In this document: positions 56,583-64,000 of the stretch, in pieces
Layout of the letters: every line of letters begins with the position of its first letter
Numbering within the stretch: position 1 is the stretch's first letter
Assembly (NCBI RefSeq): GCF_029960815.1
Contig: NZ_JASBRE010000013.1
Location: 1-64,000, forward strand
Length of the DNA: 64,000 bases
Source of the DNA: Pseudomonas sp. AL03
Lineage (GTDB): Bacteria; Pseudomonadota; Gammaproteobacteria; Pseudomonadales; Pseudomonadaceae
Reading direction: 5' to 3'
The notes under the pieces: generated by a model
The model's database searches: none
What the model was told of the DNA's origin: nothing
The model's input: only the letters and a program-made list of their open reading frames with translations
Made by a program: the position numbers and the translations under genes

Positions 56583-58436
56583 ATGGGTGTGTACGACTAC
56601 AAAAACTTCGGTACAGCAGATTCCAAAGCGTTGTTCAACGACGCCATGGCAATCACGCTGTATTCCTATCACAACCTCGATAACGGCTTTGCCACCGGCT
56701 ACCAGCACAACGGCTTCGGCCTTGGATTGCCGGCGACACTGGTCACGGCGCTGATCGGCGGCACCGACTCCCAGGGTGTCATCCCCGGCGTTCCGTGGAA
56801 CCCCGATTCGGAAAAAGCCGCGCTGGACGCGGTGCAGAACGCCGGCTGGACGCCCATCACCGCCACACAACTGGGCTATGACGGTAAGGTCGACGCACGC
56901 GGAACGTTTTTCGGCGAAAAGGACGGCTACACCAGCGCTCAGGTAGAAATCCTCGGCAAGTACGACGCGCAGGGTCATCTCAGCGAAATCGGTATCGCCT
57001 TTCGCGGCACCAGCGGCCCCCGGGAAACCCTGGTCAGTGATTCAATCGCAGACGTGATCAACGATCTGATGGCGGCGTTGGGGCCGAAAGATTACGCCAA
57101 GAACTACGTCGGCGAAGCCTTCGGCGACCTGCTCAGTGACGTTGCGGCATTTGCCCGGGCCAATGGCCTGTCGGGCAAGGACGTGCTGGTCAGCGGCCAT
57201 AGCCTCGGTGGGTTGGCGGTCAATAGCCTGGCGGACTTGAGCAACGACAAATGGGCCGGGTTCTACCAGGATTCCAACTACATCGCCTACGCCTCGCCGA
57301 CCCAAAGCGGCACGGACAAAGTGCTCAACGTCGGATACGAAAACGACCCGGTGTTCCGTGCCCTCGACGGCTCATCGTTCAATCTGTCGTCGGTGGGCGT
57401 ACACGACGCCGCCAAAGACTCGGCGACCGATAACATCGTCAGCTTCAACGACCACTACGCCTCGACAGCGTGGAATGTGCTGCCGTTTTCCATCCTTAAC
57501 ATCCCGACCTGGATCTCGCACTTGCCCACCGCCTATGGCAACGGCATGAACCGGGTGATCGAATCGACGTTCTACAACCTCACCAGTAAAGACTCGACGA
57601 TCATCGTCGCCAACCTGTCGGACCCGGCGCGCGCCAACACGTGGGTTCAGGATCTGAATCGCAACGCTGAAACCCATAAGGGCAGCACCTTCATTATCGG
57701 CAGCGACGGCAACGATCTGATCCAGGGTGGCAAGGGCAACGACTACCTGGAAGGCCGCGATGGCAACGACACCTTCCGCGACGGTGGTGGCTACAACATC
57801 CTGTTGGGCGGCAAGGGCAACAACGTGCTGGACGTGCAACAGTCGGTGAAAAACATCGACTTCGCCAATGACGGTGCCGGCAATCTGTACCTCCGCGACG
57901 CCAAGGGTGGCATCAGCATCACCCGCGACATCGGCAGCCTCGTGACCAAGGAACAGGGGTTCCTATGGGGACTGTTCAAGGATGACGTAACCCACAGCGT
58001 CACTGCCGAGGGCCTTAAGGCGGGCAACAACCTGATTCAGTACGCCTCAACGGTGAAGGGTGGCGCTGGCGCCGATACGCTCAAGGCTCACGCTGGCGGC
58101 GATTGGTTGTTGGGGCTGGGCGACAACGATCATTTGATCGGCGGCAAGGGTAACGACGTGTTTGTCGGCGGGGTGGGAAATGACCTGCTGGAGTCGGGAG
58201 GCGGGATCGATACCTTTTTGTTTAGCGGCGCGTTTGGTCAGGACCGGGTGGTTGGCTACCAGGCTGACGACAAACTGGTGTTTCTCGGGGTTCAAGGGGT
58301 GACGCCAAATGACGACTATCGGGCGCATGCCACGGCGGTGGGGCACGACACGGTGCTGACGTTCGGGGGGGATTCGGTGACATTGGTCGGGGTGGGATTG
58401 GATAGTTTGTCGGGTGCGGGGATTGTTATTGCCTGA
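56583..58436 (+). CDS. lipA/pueA-like: Type I-secreted lipase / polyurethanase, copy 2 (617 aa)
   Basis: Second family I.3 lipase, 617 residues, the size of PueA and of the LipA that ends the aprX-lipA operon in P. fluorescens. Catalytic motif VSGHSLGGLAVNSL; Gly/Asp repeats GSDGNDLIQGGKGNDYLEGRDGNDTFRDGG; C-terminal secretion signal VGLDSLSGAGIVIA. It is clearly a paralogue of copy 1, sharing start MGVYDYKNF and domain order, but has an extra segment of about 55 residues near the N-terminus (residues 40-95). RBS GAGAGG. Confidence 0.92.
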   Translation: MGVYDYKNFGTADSKALFNDAMAITLYSYHNLDNGFATGYQHNGFGLGLPATLVTALIGGTDSQGVIPGVPWNPDSEKAALDAVQNAGWTPITATQLGYDGKVDARGTFFGEKDGYTSAQVEILGKYDAQGHLSEIGIAFRGTSGPRETLVSDSIADVINDLMAALGPKDYAKNYVGEAFGDLLSDVAAFARANGLSGKDVLVSGHSLGGLAVNSLADLSNDKWAGFYQDSNYIAYASPTQSGTDKVLNVGYENDPVFRALDGSSFNLSSVGVHDAAKDSATDNIVSFNDHYASTAWNVLPFSILNIPTWISHLPTAYGNGMNRVIESTFYNLTSKDSTIIVANLSDPARANTWVQDLNRNAETHKGSTFIIGSDGNDLIQGGKGNDYLEGRDGNDTFRDGGGYNILLGGKGNNVLDVQQSVKNIDFANDGAGNLYLRDAKGGISITRDIGSLVTKEQGFLWGLFKDDVTHSVTAEGLKAGNNLIQYASTVKGGAGADTLKAHAGGDWLLGLGDNDHLIGGKGNDVFVGGVGNDLLESGGGIDTFLFSGAFGQDRVVGYQADDKLVFLGVQGVTPNDDYRAHATAVGHDTVLTFGGDSVTLVGVGLDSLSGAGIVIA

Positions 58437-58450
58437 GGGTGATGTGACGC

Positions 58451-58476
58451 TTCATCGCGAGCGAGCTCGCGATGAA
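58451..58476. terminator. Bidirectional hairpin after the second lipase
   Basis: Perfect 11-bp stem TTCATCGCGAG / CTCGCGATGAA with a CGAG loop. It resembles the small TCGCGAGC-type repeat widespread in Pseudomonas. It separates convergent genes and probably terminates both. Confidence 0.75.
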
Positions 58477-58489
58477 CGATACGCGCAAT

Positions 58490-58714
58490 TCAGTCTTCCT
58501 GCCGAATCGTGGTCACTTCATCGACCTTGACCTTCACTTTTGCCCCGGAAATATCTTCGAACTCGAAGAAGCCATCCTTGGTCTTGGTTTTCGGTATGTC
58601 CTTGGTCAAATACTGGGTGCCGTTCTGCAGCGTCACTACCGTTGGCGTCGAGCAACCGGCCAGGACCAGAAAGGCCGCTACCGCCAGGGGCAAGCCCAGA
58701 GTCTTGATATTCAT
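58490..58714 (-). CDS. Small YgdI/YgdR-type lipoprotein
   Basis: A 74-residue lipoprotein. Signal LPLAVAAFLVLAGCSTPTV gives acylated Cys near residue 20; the remainder, TLQNGTQYLTKDIPKTKTKDGFFEFEDISGAKVKVKVDEVTTI, is the typical SH3-like DUF903 fold. The ATG at 58714 has an AGAGGTGG site. A GTG two codons earlier is possible. Function unknown; stationary-phase envelope proteins of this family are common in gammaproteobacteria. Confidence 0.85.
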   Translation of the reverse strand: MNIKTLGLPLAVAAFLVLAGCSTPTVVTLQNGTQYLTKDIPKTKTKDGFFEFEDISGAKVKVKVDEVTTIRQED

Positions 58715-58921
58715 AACCACCTCTTATACTTCAAAAAATCAGCGCGACTGTCGCGAACGAAATCAATCGTCACTGCACCTCTAACGCGGTTGGTGCGATG
58801 GATCGGCAGAAAGTTCATAGGCACCCGAAAAATTACCGAAAAGCGCCGCCGCTTATCCTTTTCCGTTTGCGCCGGACAGGGCACAGCTGGTATCTGTACG
58901 CATAACCAGTACTCGCTCGCC
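58715..58921. promoter_or_regulatory. Divergent lipoprotein-FAN1 promoter region
   Basis: 207 bp between the small lipoprotein and the FAN1 gene. No symmetrical operator stood out. An open frame continues upstream of the FAN1 start through this region but crosses the antisense lipoprotein and lacks domain content, so it is not used as coding. Confidence 0.4.
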
Positions 58922-60589
58922 ATGGCCTTTTTTCCTGTGACTGCAAATCCTCTCGACGATCCGTTCTACTACTTGAACAACTTCATGCAAGTGCTTGATT
59001 GGCTTGAGCATCGCTATGCCGATGTGTTGAGTGTCGAAGAGCAACACTTCATCCGCGAGTTCAATCGGTTGCCCCTTGAGTCCAGGGCGCTGTTGGTCAG
59101 GATGGTAATGCGCAAGGGGAATCACTTCAGGGCGAGCAAGCTGCACTACCTCGAAATCGGCGACACCGCCATTGCCGCCGGCCCATTGCTGGCGCTGGGC
59201 TGGATCGATGAGCAATTACCGTTGTCGATCGATGCGCTGTTCGAGGTGTTGCTCAAGGCAGAAATCCTCCAGTGTTTTAGCACCAGCATCGACCAGCCCA
59301 AGGGAAAAAAGACCGATTGGCTGCCGGTACTGAGCGAGCGGTTTCTCCAGGCTCAACGCTTCGGCCAGTGGTGCCCGTTGCTGGATGACCGATTGTTCAG
59401 CCTGACCATCATGGGCCTGTGCGACCGGCTGCGTTTGATGTTTTTCGGCAATCTTTACCAGGATTGGTCCGAGTTCGTGCTGGCTGACTTGGGCATCTTC
59501 ACCTATGAAAAAGTCGAGTTCTGCGCCGATTCCCGAGGCCTGCGCAGCCGTGACGACGTGGATGCCTGCCTCTTCCTTCATGAGTGTCAGCAGCATTTCG
59601 AGGCCGGCGTGCCCGTGGAAGGCATTGTCGAGCAGATCAACGGACTGGCGCTGAGCAATCCCTGGCTGCAACGACGTCGCGGCAAATTGTTGTTCCAGAT
59701 CGGTCAGCATTGCGAGCGCATGGCGGATTTCTCGACTGCCCTGATGATCTACCGCGAGTGTGCCTATCCCGGCGCGCGCCTGCGGTTGATTCGGGTGTTG
59801 GAGCGCTGCGGTGAATACCAGTTGGCCATGGACCTGGCCGTCGCGGTGGAGCATTCGCCGGAAAGTGCCGCCGAGCAGCAACAATTGCTGCGTGTGCTGC
59901 CCAGACTGCGGCGCAAGCTTGGCGGGCCGGTGACCAAGCGCGTATCAACACGGGAGATGCTGCGCCTGGACCTGCAACTGCCCAGAACCGACCCGGCGTT
60001 GTCCGTGGAGTATTACGTTCAGGCGCATTTGGCGGAAGATTCGGCACCGGTGCATTACGTCGAGAACAGCCTGGTCAACTCGCTGTTCGGTCTGCTGTGC
60101 TGGCCGGCGATCTTCGCACCGTTACCGGGGGCATTTTTCCACCCGTTCCAGCGTGGGCCGGTGGATCTGCTCAATGAAGACTTTCACGCGCGCCGCGCGG
60201 GGCTGTTCCAGGACTGCCTGGCTGAACTCGATGACGGGCGTTACCTGCAGACGATTCGTGAACGCTATGCCAGCAAGTGGGGCGTGCAGTCGCCCTTTGT
60301 GTTCTGGGGTGTGCTGAGCGAAGAGTTGCTGGATCAGGCACTCGATTGCCTGCCGGCCGAACACCTCAAGCACTGGTTCAATCGACTGTTGTTGGACATC
60401 AAGGCCAATCGCGCGGGGATGCCGGACCTGATCCAGTTCTGGCCGCAGGACAAAACCTACCGGATGATCGAAGTCAAAGGGCCCGGTGATCGCCTGCAAG
60501 ACAATCAATTGCGCTGGCTCGAGTTCTGCCATGAACACCAGATGCCGATTGCCGTCTGTTACGTGCAATGGGCGGAGCAGAGCGTGTGA
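58922..60589 (+). CDS. fan1: FAN1-type structure-specific nuclease (VRR-NUC)
   Basis: A 555-residue homologue of human FAN1, which cleaves 5' flaps and unhooks DNA interstrand cross-links. The C-terminal VRR-NUC nuclease has the PD-(D/E)xK signature GMPDLIQFW...RMIEVKGPGDRLQDNQLRW. An SAP-like and TPR-type helical region precedes it; the vertebrate ubiquitin-binding zinc finger is absent, as in bacterial forms. The ATG at 58922 (MAFFPVTANPLDDPFYYLNNF) fits the P. aeruginosa protein length. Its stop overlaps the next gene's GTG. Confidence 0.9.
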   Translation: MAFFPVTANPLDDPFYYLNNFMQVLDWLEHRYADVLSVEEQHFIREFNRLPLESRALLVRMVMRKGNHFRASKLHYLEIGDTAIAAGPLLALGWIDEQLPLSIDALFEVLLKAEILQCFSTSIDQPKGKKTDWLPVLSERFLQAQRFGQWCPLLDDRLFSLTIMGLCDRLRLMFFGNLYQDWSEFVLADLGIFTYEKVEFCADSRGLRSRDDVDACLFLHECQQHFEAGVPVEGIVEQINGLALSNPWLQRRRGKLLFQIGQHCERMADFSTALMIYRECAYPGARLRLIRVLERCGEYQLAMDLAVAVEHSPESAAEQQQLLRVLPRLRRKLGGPVTKRVSTREMLRLDLQLPRTDPALSVEYYVQAHLAEDSAPVHYVENSLVNSLFGLLCWPAIFAPLPGAFFHPFQRGPVDLLNEDFHARRAGLFQDCLAELDDGRYLQTIRERYASKWGVQSPFVFWGVLSEELLDQALDCLPAEHLKHWFNRLLLDIKANRAGMPDLIQFWPQDKTYRMIEVKGPGDRLQDNQLRWLEFCHEHQMPIAVCYVQWAEQSV

Positions 60590-62865
60590 GCTACAGCATC
60601 GCGGTGCGGGCGCTGTGTGAATTCACCGCCAAGGTCGGTGACCTCGACCTGCGTTTTACGCCCTCGCCGACGGCGCTGGAAGGGATTGTCGGGCACCGTA
60701 CGGTGGCGTCCCGACGTAACGAGGGCTACCAGAGTGAAGTCGCGCTTGAAGGCTTGTATCAAACGTTGAAGGTGAAGGGCCGGGCCGACGGCTACGACCC
60801 CGTGCAAAATTGCCTGGAAGAAGTCAAAACCTATCGCGGAGACTTGAGCAGGCAACCCGCCAATCACCGTCAATTGCACTGGGCGCAGGCGAAGATTTAC
60901 GGCTGGTTGATGTGTCAGAAACTGGAGCTGGCGCAGATCAATCTGGCCCTGGTCTACTTCGACATCGTCAGCGAAAAGGAAACCTGTCTGGTCGAGGCGT
61001 TCAACGCCGCGGAACTGGGGCTGTTCTTCAAAGACCATTGCGCAGTGTTCCTGCACTGGGCCGAACAGGAAATGGCTCATCGCGCAGGGCGTAATCGGGC
61101 CGCGCAGCACCTGGCGTTTCCCCATGCCGACTTTCGCCCCGGGCAACGGCATCTGGCAGAATCGGTGTTCAAGGCCGTCAGCACCGGTCGTTGCTTGATG
61201 GCCCAGGCGCCCACGGGAATCGGCAAGACGGTCGGCACGTTGTTCCCGATGCTCAAGGCCCTGGCGCCGCAGCAACTGGACAAGGTGTTCTTCCTCACGG
61301 CGAAAACCCCGGGGCGCAAACTGGCGCTGGACGCCGCGCAGGTGATCCTTGAGAGCGCCGACGCGCCGCCCTTGCGGGTGCTCGAAATGATTGCCCGGGA
61401 CAAGGCCTGCGAGCATCCGGACAAAGCCTGTCACGGCGAATCCTGCCCGCTGGCCCAGGGGTTTTATGATCGCTTGCCTGCCGCTCGCCAGGCAGCCAGC
61501 GAATTGAGCCTGTTGAACCAGAGCGCATTGCGCCAGGTCGCTCTGGAACACGACGTCTGTCCCTACTACCTGAGCCAGGAAATGGCCCGCTGGGCAGACG
61601 TGGTGGTCGCCGACTACAACTACTATTTCGATTTCAGCGCGCTGCTGTTCGGGCTCGCCCAGGCCAATAACTGGAAAGTCGCAGTGCTGGTGGACGAAGC
61701 CCACAACCTGGTAGAGCGCGGCCGGCAGATGTACAGCGCCAGCCTCGACCAATCCACCCTCAACGGCGTACGAAAAACCGCGCCTGAGGCGCTGAAAAAA
61801 ACCTTGCAGCGGGTCAACCGTGAGTGGAATGCCTTGCATAATCTGCAACTCGGCGCCTATCAGGCCTATGACAAGGCTCCGGAAAAACTGCTCCAGGCGT
61901 TGTCGTCGTGCAGTGCGAGCATCGGCGATTACCTGAACGATCATCCTCAAGGCCTGGACGGGGCGTTACAGACCTTCTATTTCGACATGCTGCAATTTTG
62001 CCGCGTGGCCGAACTCTTCGATGAACAGTTCCTGTTCGACATCAGCAAGCGCGACCTCGACCGCAAGCGCAACCTGTCGCAGCTGTGCCTGCGCAACGTG
62101 GTGCCCGCCGGCTTCATCCGCCCGCGCTTGACGGCTGCACGCAGTACCGTGCTGTTTTCCGCGACCCTGAGCCCTCGCCACTACTATGCCGATCTGTTGG
62201 GTACGCCAGCGAACACGGTGTGGATAGACGTCGAATCGCCGTTTCATGCCGACCAGTTGCAAGTGCACATCGTCAGTCAGATCTCTACGCGGTTCGTCCA
62301 TCGCCAGTCATCTCTCGCGCCGATCGTCGAGCTGATTGCCCGGCAGTTCAGACAACGTCCCGGCAACTACCTGGCGTTTTTCAGCAGCTTCGATTATTTG
62401 CAGCAAGTGGCGCAGTTGCTGGCCCAGAGGCATCCCGACATCAATCTGTGGTCGCAGTCCCGGGGCATGGGGGAAGGGCAGCGTCAGGACTTTCTCGATC
62501 AGTTCACCGCCGACAGTCAGGGCGTTGGTTTTGCGGTGCTGGGTGGGGCTTTCGGCGAAGGCATCGACTTGCCCGGTGCACGCCTGATCGGTGCGTTCAT
62601 CGCCACCCTTGGGCTGGCGCAACTCAACCCGATCAACGAGCAGTTGAAACAGCGCATGGCGGCGATTTTCGGCGCCGGTTATGACTACACCTACCTGTTT
62701 CCCGGTGTGCAGAAAGTGGTGCAGGCGGCGGGGAGGGTGATTCGTACCCAGCAGGATCAAGGGGTGGTGATGTTGATCGACGACCGGTTTGACGATAGCA
62801 AGGTCAAGCAGTTACTGCCGCGCTGGTGGTCAATTGCCCCGAGGCTTTTTCACTCAGTCGAGTAG
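60586..62865 (+). CDS. Nuclease-helicase of the DinG/XPD iron-sulphur family
   Basis: A 759-residue protein. The first 190 residues contain a Cas4/RecB-like nuclease pattern (VKGRADGYDP...CLEEVKTYRGD). A DinG/XPD-type helicase follows: Walker A APTGIGKT, four cysteines for a 4Fe-4S cluster (KACEHPDKACHGESC, later DVCPYYLS), DEAHN box, and later motifs GAFGEGIDLPG and QAAGRVIRT. Start GTG at 60586, overlapping the FAN1 stop (GTGA). The pair likely works together on cross-links or branched DNA: helicase unwinds, nuclease cuts. Confidence 0.88.
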   Translation: MSYSIAVRALCEFTAKVGDLDLRFTPSPTALEGIVGHRTVASRRNEGYQSEVALEGLYQTLKVKGRADGYDPVQNCLEEVKTYRGDLSRQPANHRQLHWAQAKIYGWLMCQKLELAQINLALVYFDIVSEKETCLVEAFNAAELGLFFKDHCAVFLHWAEQEMAHRAGRNRAAQHLAFPHADFRPGQRHLAESVFKAVSTGRCLMAQAPTGIGKTVGTLFPMLKALAPQQLDKVFFLTAKTPGRKLALDAAQVILESADAPPLRVLEMIARDKACEHPDKACHGESCPLAQGFYDRLPAARQAASELSLLNQSALRQVALEHDVCPYYLSQEMARWADVVVADYNYYFDFSALLFGLAQANNWKVAVLVDEAHNLVERGRQMYSASLDQSTLNGVRKTAPEALKKTLQRVNREWNALHNLQLGAYQAYDKAPEKLLQALSSCSASIGDYLNDHPQGLDGALQTFYFDMLQFCRVAELFDEQFLFDISKRDLDRKRNLSQLCLRNVVPAGFIRPRLTAARSTVLFSATLSPRHYYADLLGTPANTVWIDVESPFHADQLQVHIVSQISTRFVHRQSSLAPIVELIARQFRQRPGNYLAFFSSFDYLQQVAQLLAQRHPDINLWSQSRGMGEGQRQDFLDQFTADSQGVGFAVLGGAFGEGIDLPGARLIGAFIATLGLAQLNPINEQLKQRMAAIFGAGYDYTYLFPGVQKVVQAAGRVIRTQQDQGVVMLIDDRFDDSKVKQLLPRWWSIAPRLFHSVE

Positions 62866-62991
62866 GATTTTTACTTTAAAAACATCGACATATCTTGAAA
62901 GACACGCCTATTTGAAAAAACAGCGAATGCCCGCTTTATTCAAAGGGCGAGTCATCACATTCAAACCAATCTTTGATAAGGAAATCAAGGT

Positions 62992-63900
62992 ATGTCAGCA
63001 GCACCGAAATACACGTACACCCCTGAGCAGGTCACCGCAGCATTCGATGAAATAAAAGCGAGGCTGTTCTGCGGCATCACGGTCGAGGCAATCCCCAAAA
63101 TGCTGGTCGTTGCCGGGCTGCAAGGGTCAGGTAAAACCTATCTGCTGGAAAAGAATCTGCTGCCTTCAAAACGCTACGACAACTATGTTCGTCTGTACCT
63201 GCCCGACTACCGCAAAAAACACCCCCAATACCCAGAGATGATCAGACTCGGCGTCTTGCATGCGTATGAGCATACCGAGGCATTCGTCCGAGAACTCAGC
63301 GCGAAGATCTTTACGCAGGTCTTCACCGGCAAATACAACATCATTATGGAATGTGCGTTCGACAGTATCGAATTCGCGGCTTTTCCACCGACGGCAACAG
63401 CCCAGGGTTATCAGTTCGAGACTCACATCGTTGGCTGCACTCAAGAGTTTGCTCATGTGTCGAGTATTAAACGAGCACTCAAAAGCCTTGAAAATCAAGA
63501 AATGGAAAGGTTTCTCACGGTGTCAAAACTGAATACCAGCATGGGTTACGCACAAGCGATCATCCTGGCTTTCGAGACGGCTGCAAAGGCAGTCAGCGGT
63601 TCGCAAATCACTGTGTACGAACGTGGGTTCGGTGTGTTGAACGAGCGGACGGTGCGTGCTCAGAGCACCTACACCAAAGCTGCCGACGGCTCGGTGACTA
63701 CAACGACGACCCTGAGGCCTTTTGAGTACATCGTTTACTCGCGCATTACGGATAACCACGTTTTCGCGGTGAACGGCCACTACGAAATTGTCAAAGAATG
63801 CCATCTGGCATTGCTCAAGGCCGGGACGCATGCCTCCTATGTCCCAGCCTTTGTCTACAACGACCTGTACACCTACATCGCCAAATACGTGATCCGATAA
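62992..63900 (+). CDS. Zeta-toxin-like P-loop kinase (orphan)
   Basis: A 302-residue protein with Walker A VVAGLQGSGKT at about residue 40 and the next segment VRLYLPDYRKKHPQYPEM, matching the zeta-toxin fold, whose members phosphorylate UDP-N-acetylglucosamine. IIMECAFDSIEF, QFETHIVG and the region around TQEFAHVSSIKRALK fit the later motifs. No epsilon-type antitoxin gene is present in the 126 bp upstream or within the window. Therefore it may be a housekeeping-like variant, an effector, or have a distant antidote. AT-rich upstream DNA. Confidence 0.7.
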   Translation: MSAAPKYTYTPEQVTAAFDEIKARLFCGITVEAIPKMLVVAGLQGSGKTYLLEKNLLPSKRYDNYVRLYLPDYRKKHPQYPEMIRLGVLHAYEHTEAFVRELSAKIFTQVFTGKYNIIMECAFDSIEFAAFPPTATAQGYQFETHIVGCTQEFAHVSSIKRALKSLENQEMERFLTVSKLNTSMGYAQAIILAFETAAKAVSGSQITVYERGFGVLNERTVRAQSTYTKAADGSVTTTTTLRPFEYIVYSRITDNHVFAVNGHYEIVKECHLALLKAGTHASYVPAFVYNDLYTYIAKYVIR

Positions 63901-63986
63901 CACTTTACGTCGAGAGGTGCTTTGGGGCTTTCCAAAATCCCGGCTTGTCGCATACTCCAGAAAAACAACAGTGACGTGAGGGATCA

Positions 63987-64000
63987 ATGAGCGCGGCCGG
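63987..64000 (+). CDS. Possible gene start cut by the window edge
   Basis: ATG at 63987 preceded by GAGGGATCA, a fair ribosome site. Only the first codons (ATG AGC GCG GCC) are in view, so nothing can be said about the product. Confidence 0.35.

Noticed and set aside
58472..58921. 150-codon N-terminal extension of the FAN1 gene
   Set aside because: It overlaps the small lipoprotein gene on the other strand, which has a clear lipobox and its own ribosome site, and the extension has no domain.
60559..61950. 463-codon minus-strand frame opposite the nuclease-helicase
   Set aside because: Low-complexity antisense product; the plus-strand gene has all helicase motifs.

Overview
The window is chromosomal DNA from a Pseudomonas of the fluorescens group. 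This is inferred from content and order: an mtlE/mtlR mannitol pair, a mexS-mexT-mexEF-oprN efflux locus, a complete alkaline protease-lipase locus (aprA-inh-aprDEF-two autotransporter proteases-two lipases), a bacterial FAN1 gene, a DUF1652 protein, and REP sequences with their RAYT transposase. Coding density is high, start codons are ATG or GTG, and no rRNA, tRNA or CRISPR array was seen.

Layout. 1-2.5 kb: start of a polyol ABC uptake operon and its AraC-type activator. 2.6-4.4 kb: a receiver protein and a glycosyltransferase. 4.6-15.3 kb: a dense signalling block with a CHASE3-GAF hybrid kinase carrying three receivers, CheR, a cheB gene broken by an internal deletion, a receiver-kinase, a single receiver, an unknown lipoprotein, and a second kinase coupled by GTGA overlap to a two-domain KaiC-like ATPase. 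15.4-16.4 kb: a membrane-anchored TPR protein. 16.6-27.5 kb: oprN, mexF, mexE, then mexT and divergent mexS. The block between mexT and mexE holds a hipBA toxin-antitoxin pair plus debris of a transposase, a phage-type integrase and possibly an immune-effector-like gene, so a small mobile island appears to have landed inside the efflux locus. 27.6-31 kb: a possible small ORF, an unrecognised 496-residue protein and a MocR-type regulator. 31-36.7 kb: phosphoglucomutase, a pirin, a UvrD-type helicase and a DUF1652 protein. 36.9-40.7 kb: an apparent polyamine/amine-catabolism cluster (AraC-type regulator with NTF2-like domain, FAD amine oxidase, cupin, polyamine-binding protein). 40.8-58.4 kb: the RAYT gene, then the exoenzyme locus, with three inverted REP pairs in its intergenic gaps. 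58.5-64 kb: a small lipoprotein, FAN1 nuclease coupled to a nuclease-helicase, and an orphan zeta-like kinase.

Working together: AprDEF is a type I exporter whose likely cargo is AprA and both lipases (all carry C-terminal Gly/Asp repeats), while the two subtilisin-type proteases carry their own beta-barrels. MexT would activate mexEF-oprN, with MexS as the redox-linked modulator. The CheR/hybrid-kinase block and the kinase-KaiC pair look like two linked phosphorelays with no chemoreceptor nearby.

The observations most worth checking are the hipBA island between mexT and mexE, the cheB deletion, the kinase-KaiC module, and the RAYT/REP clustering around the exoenzyme genes.
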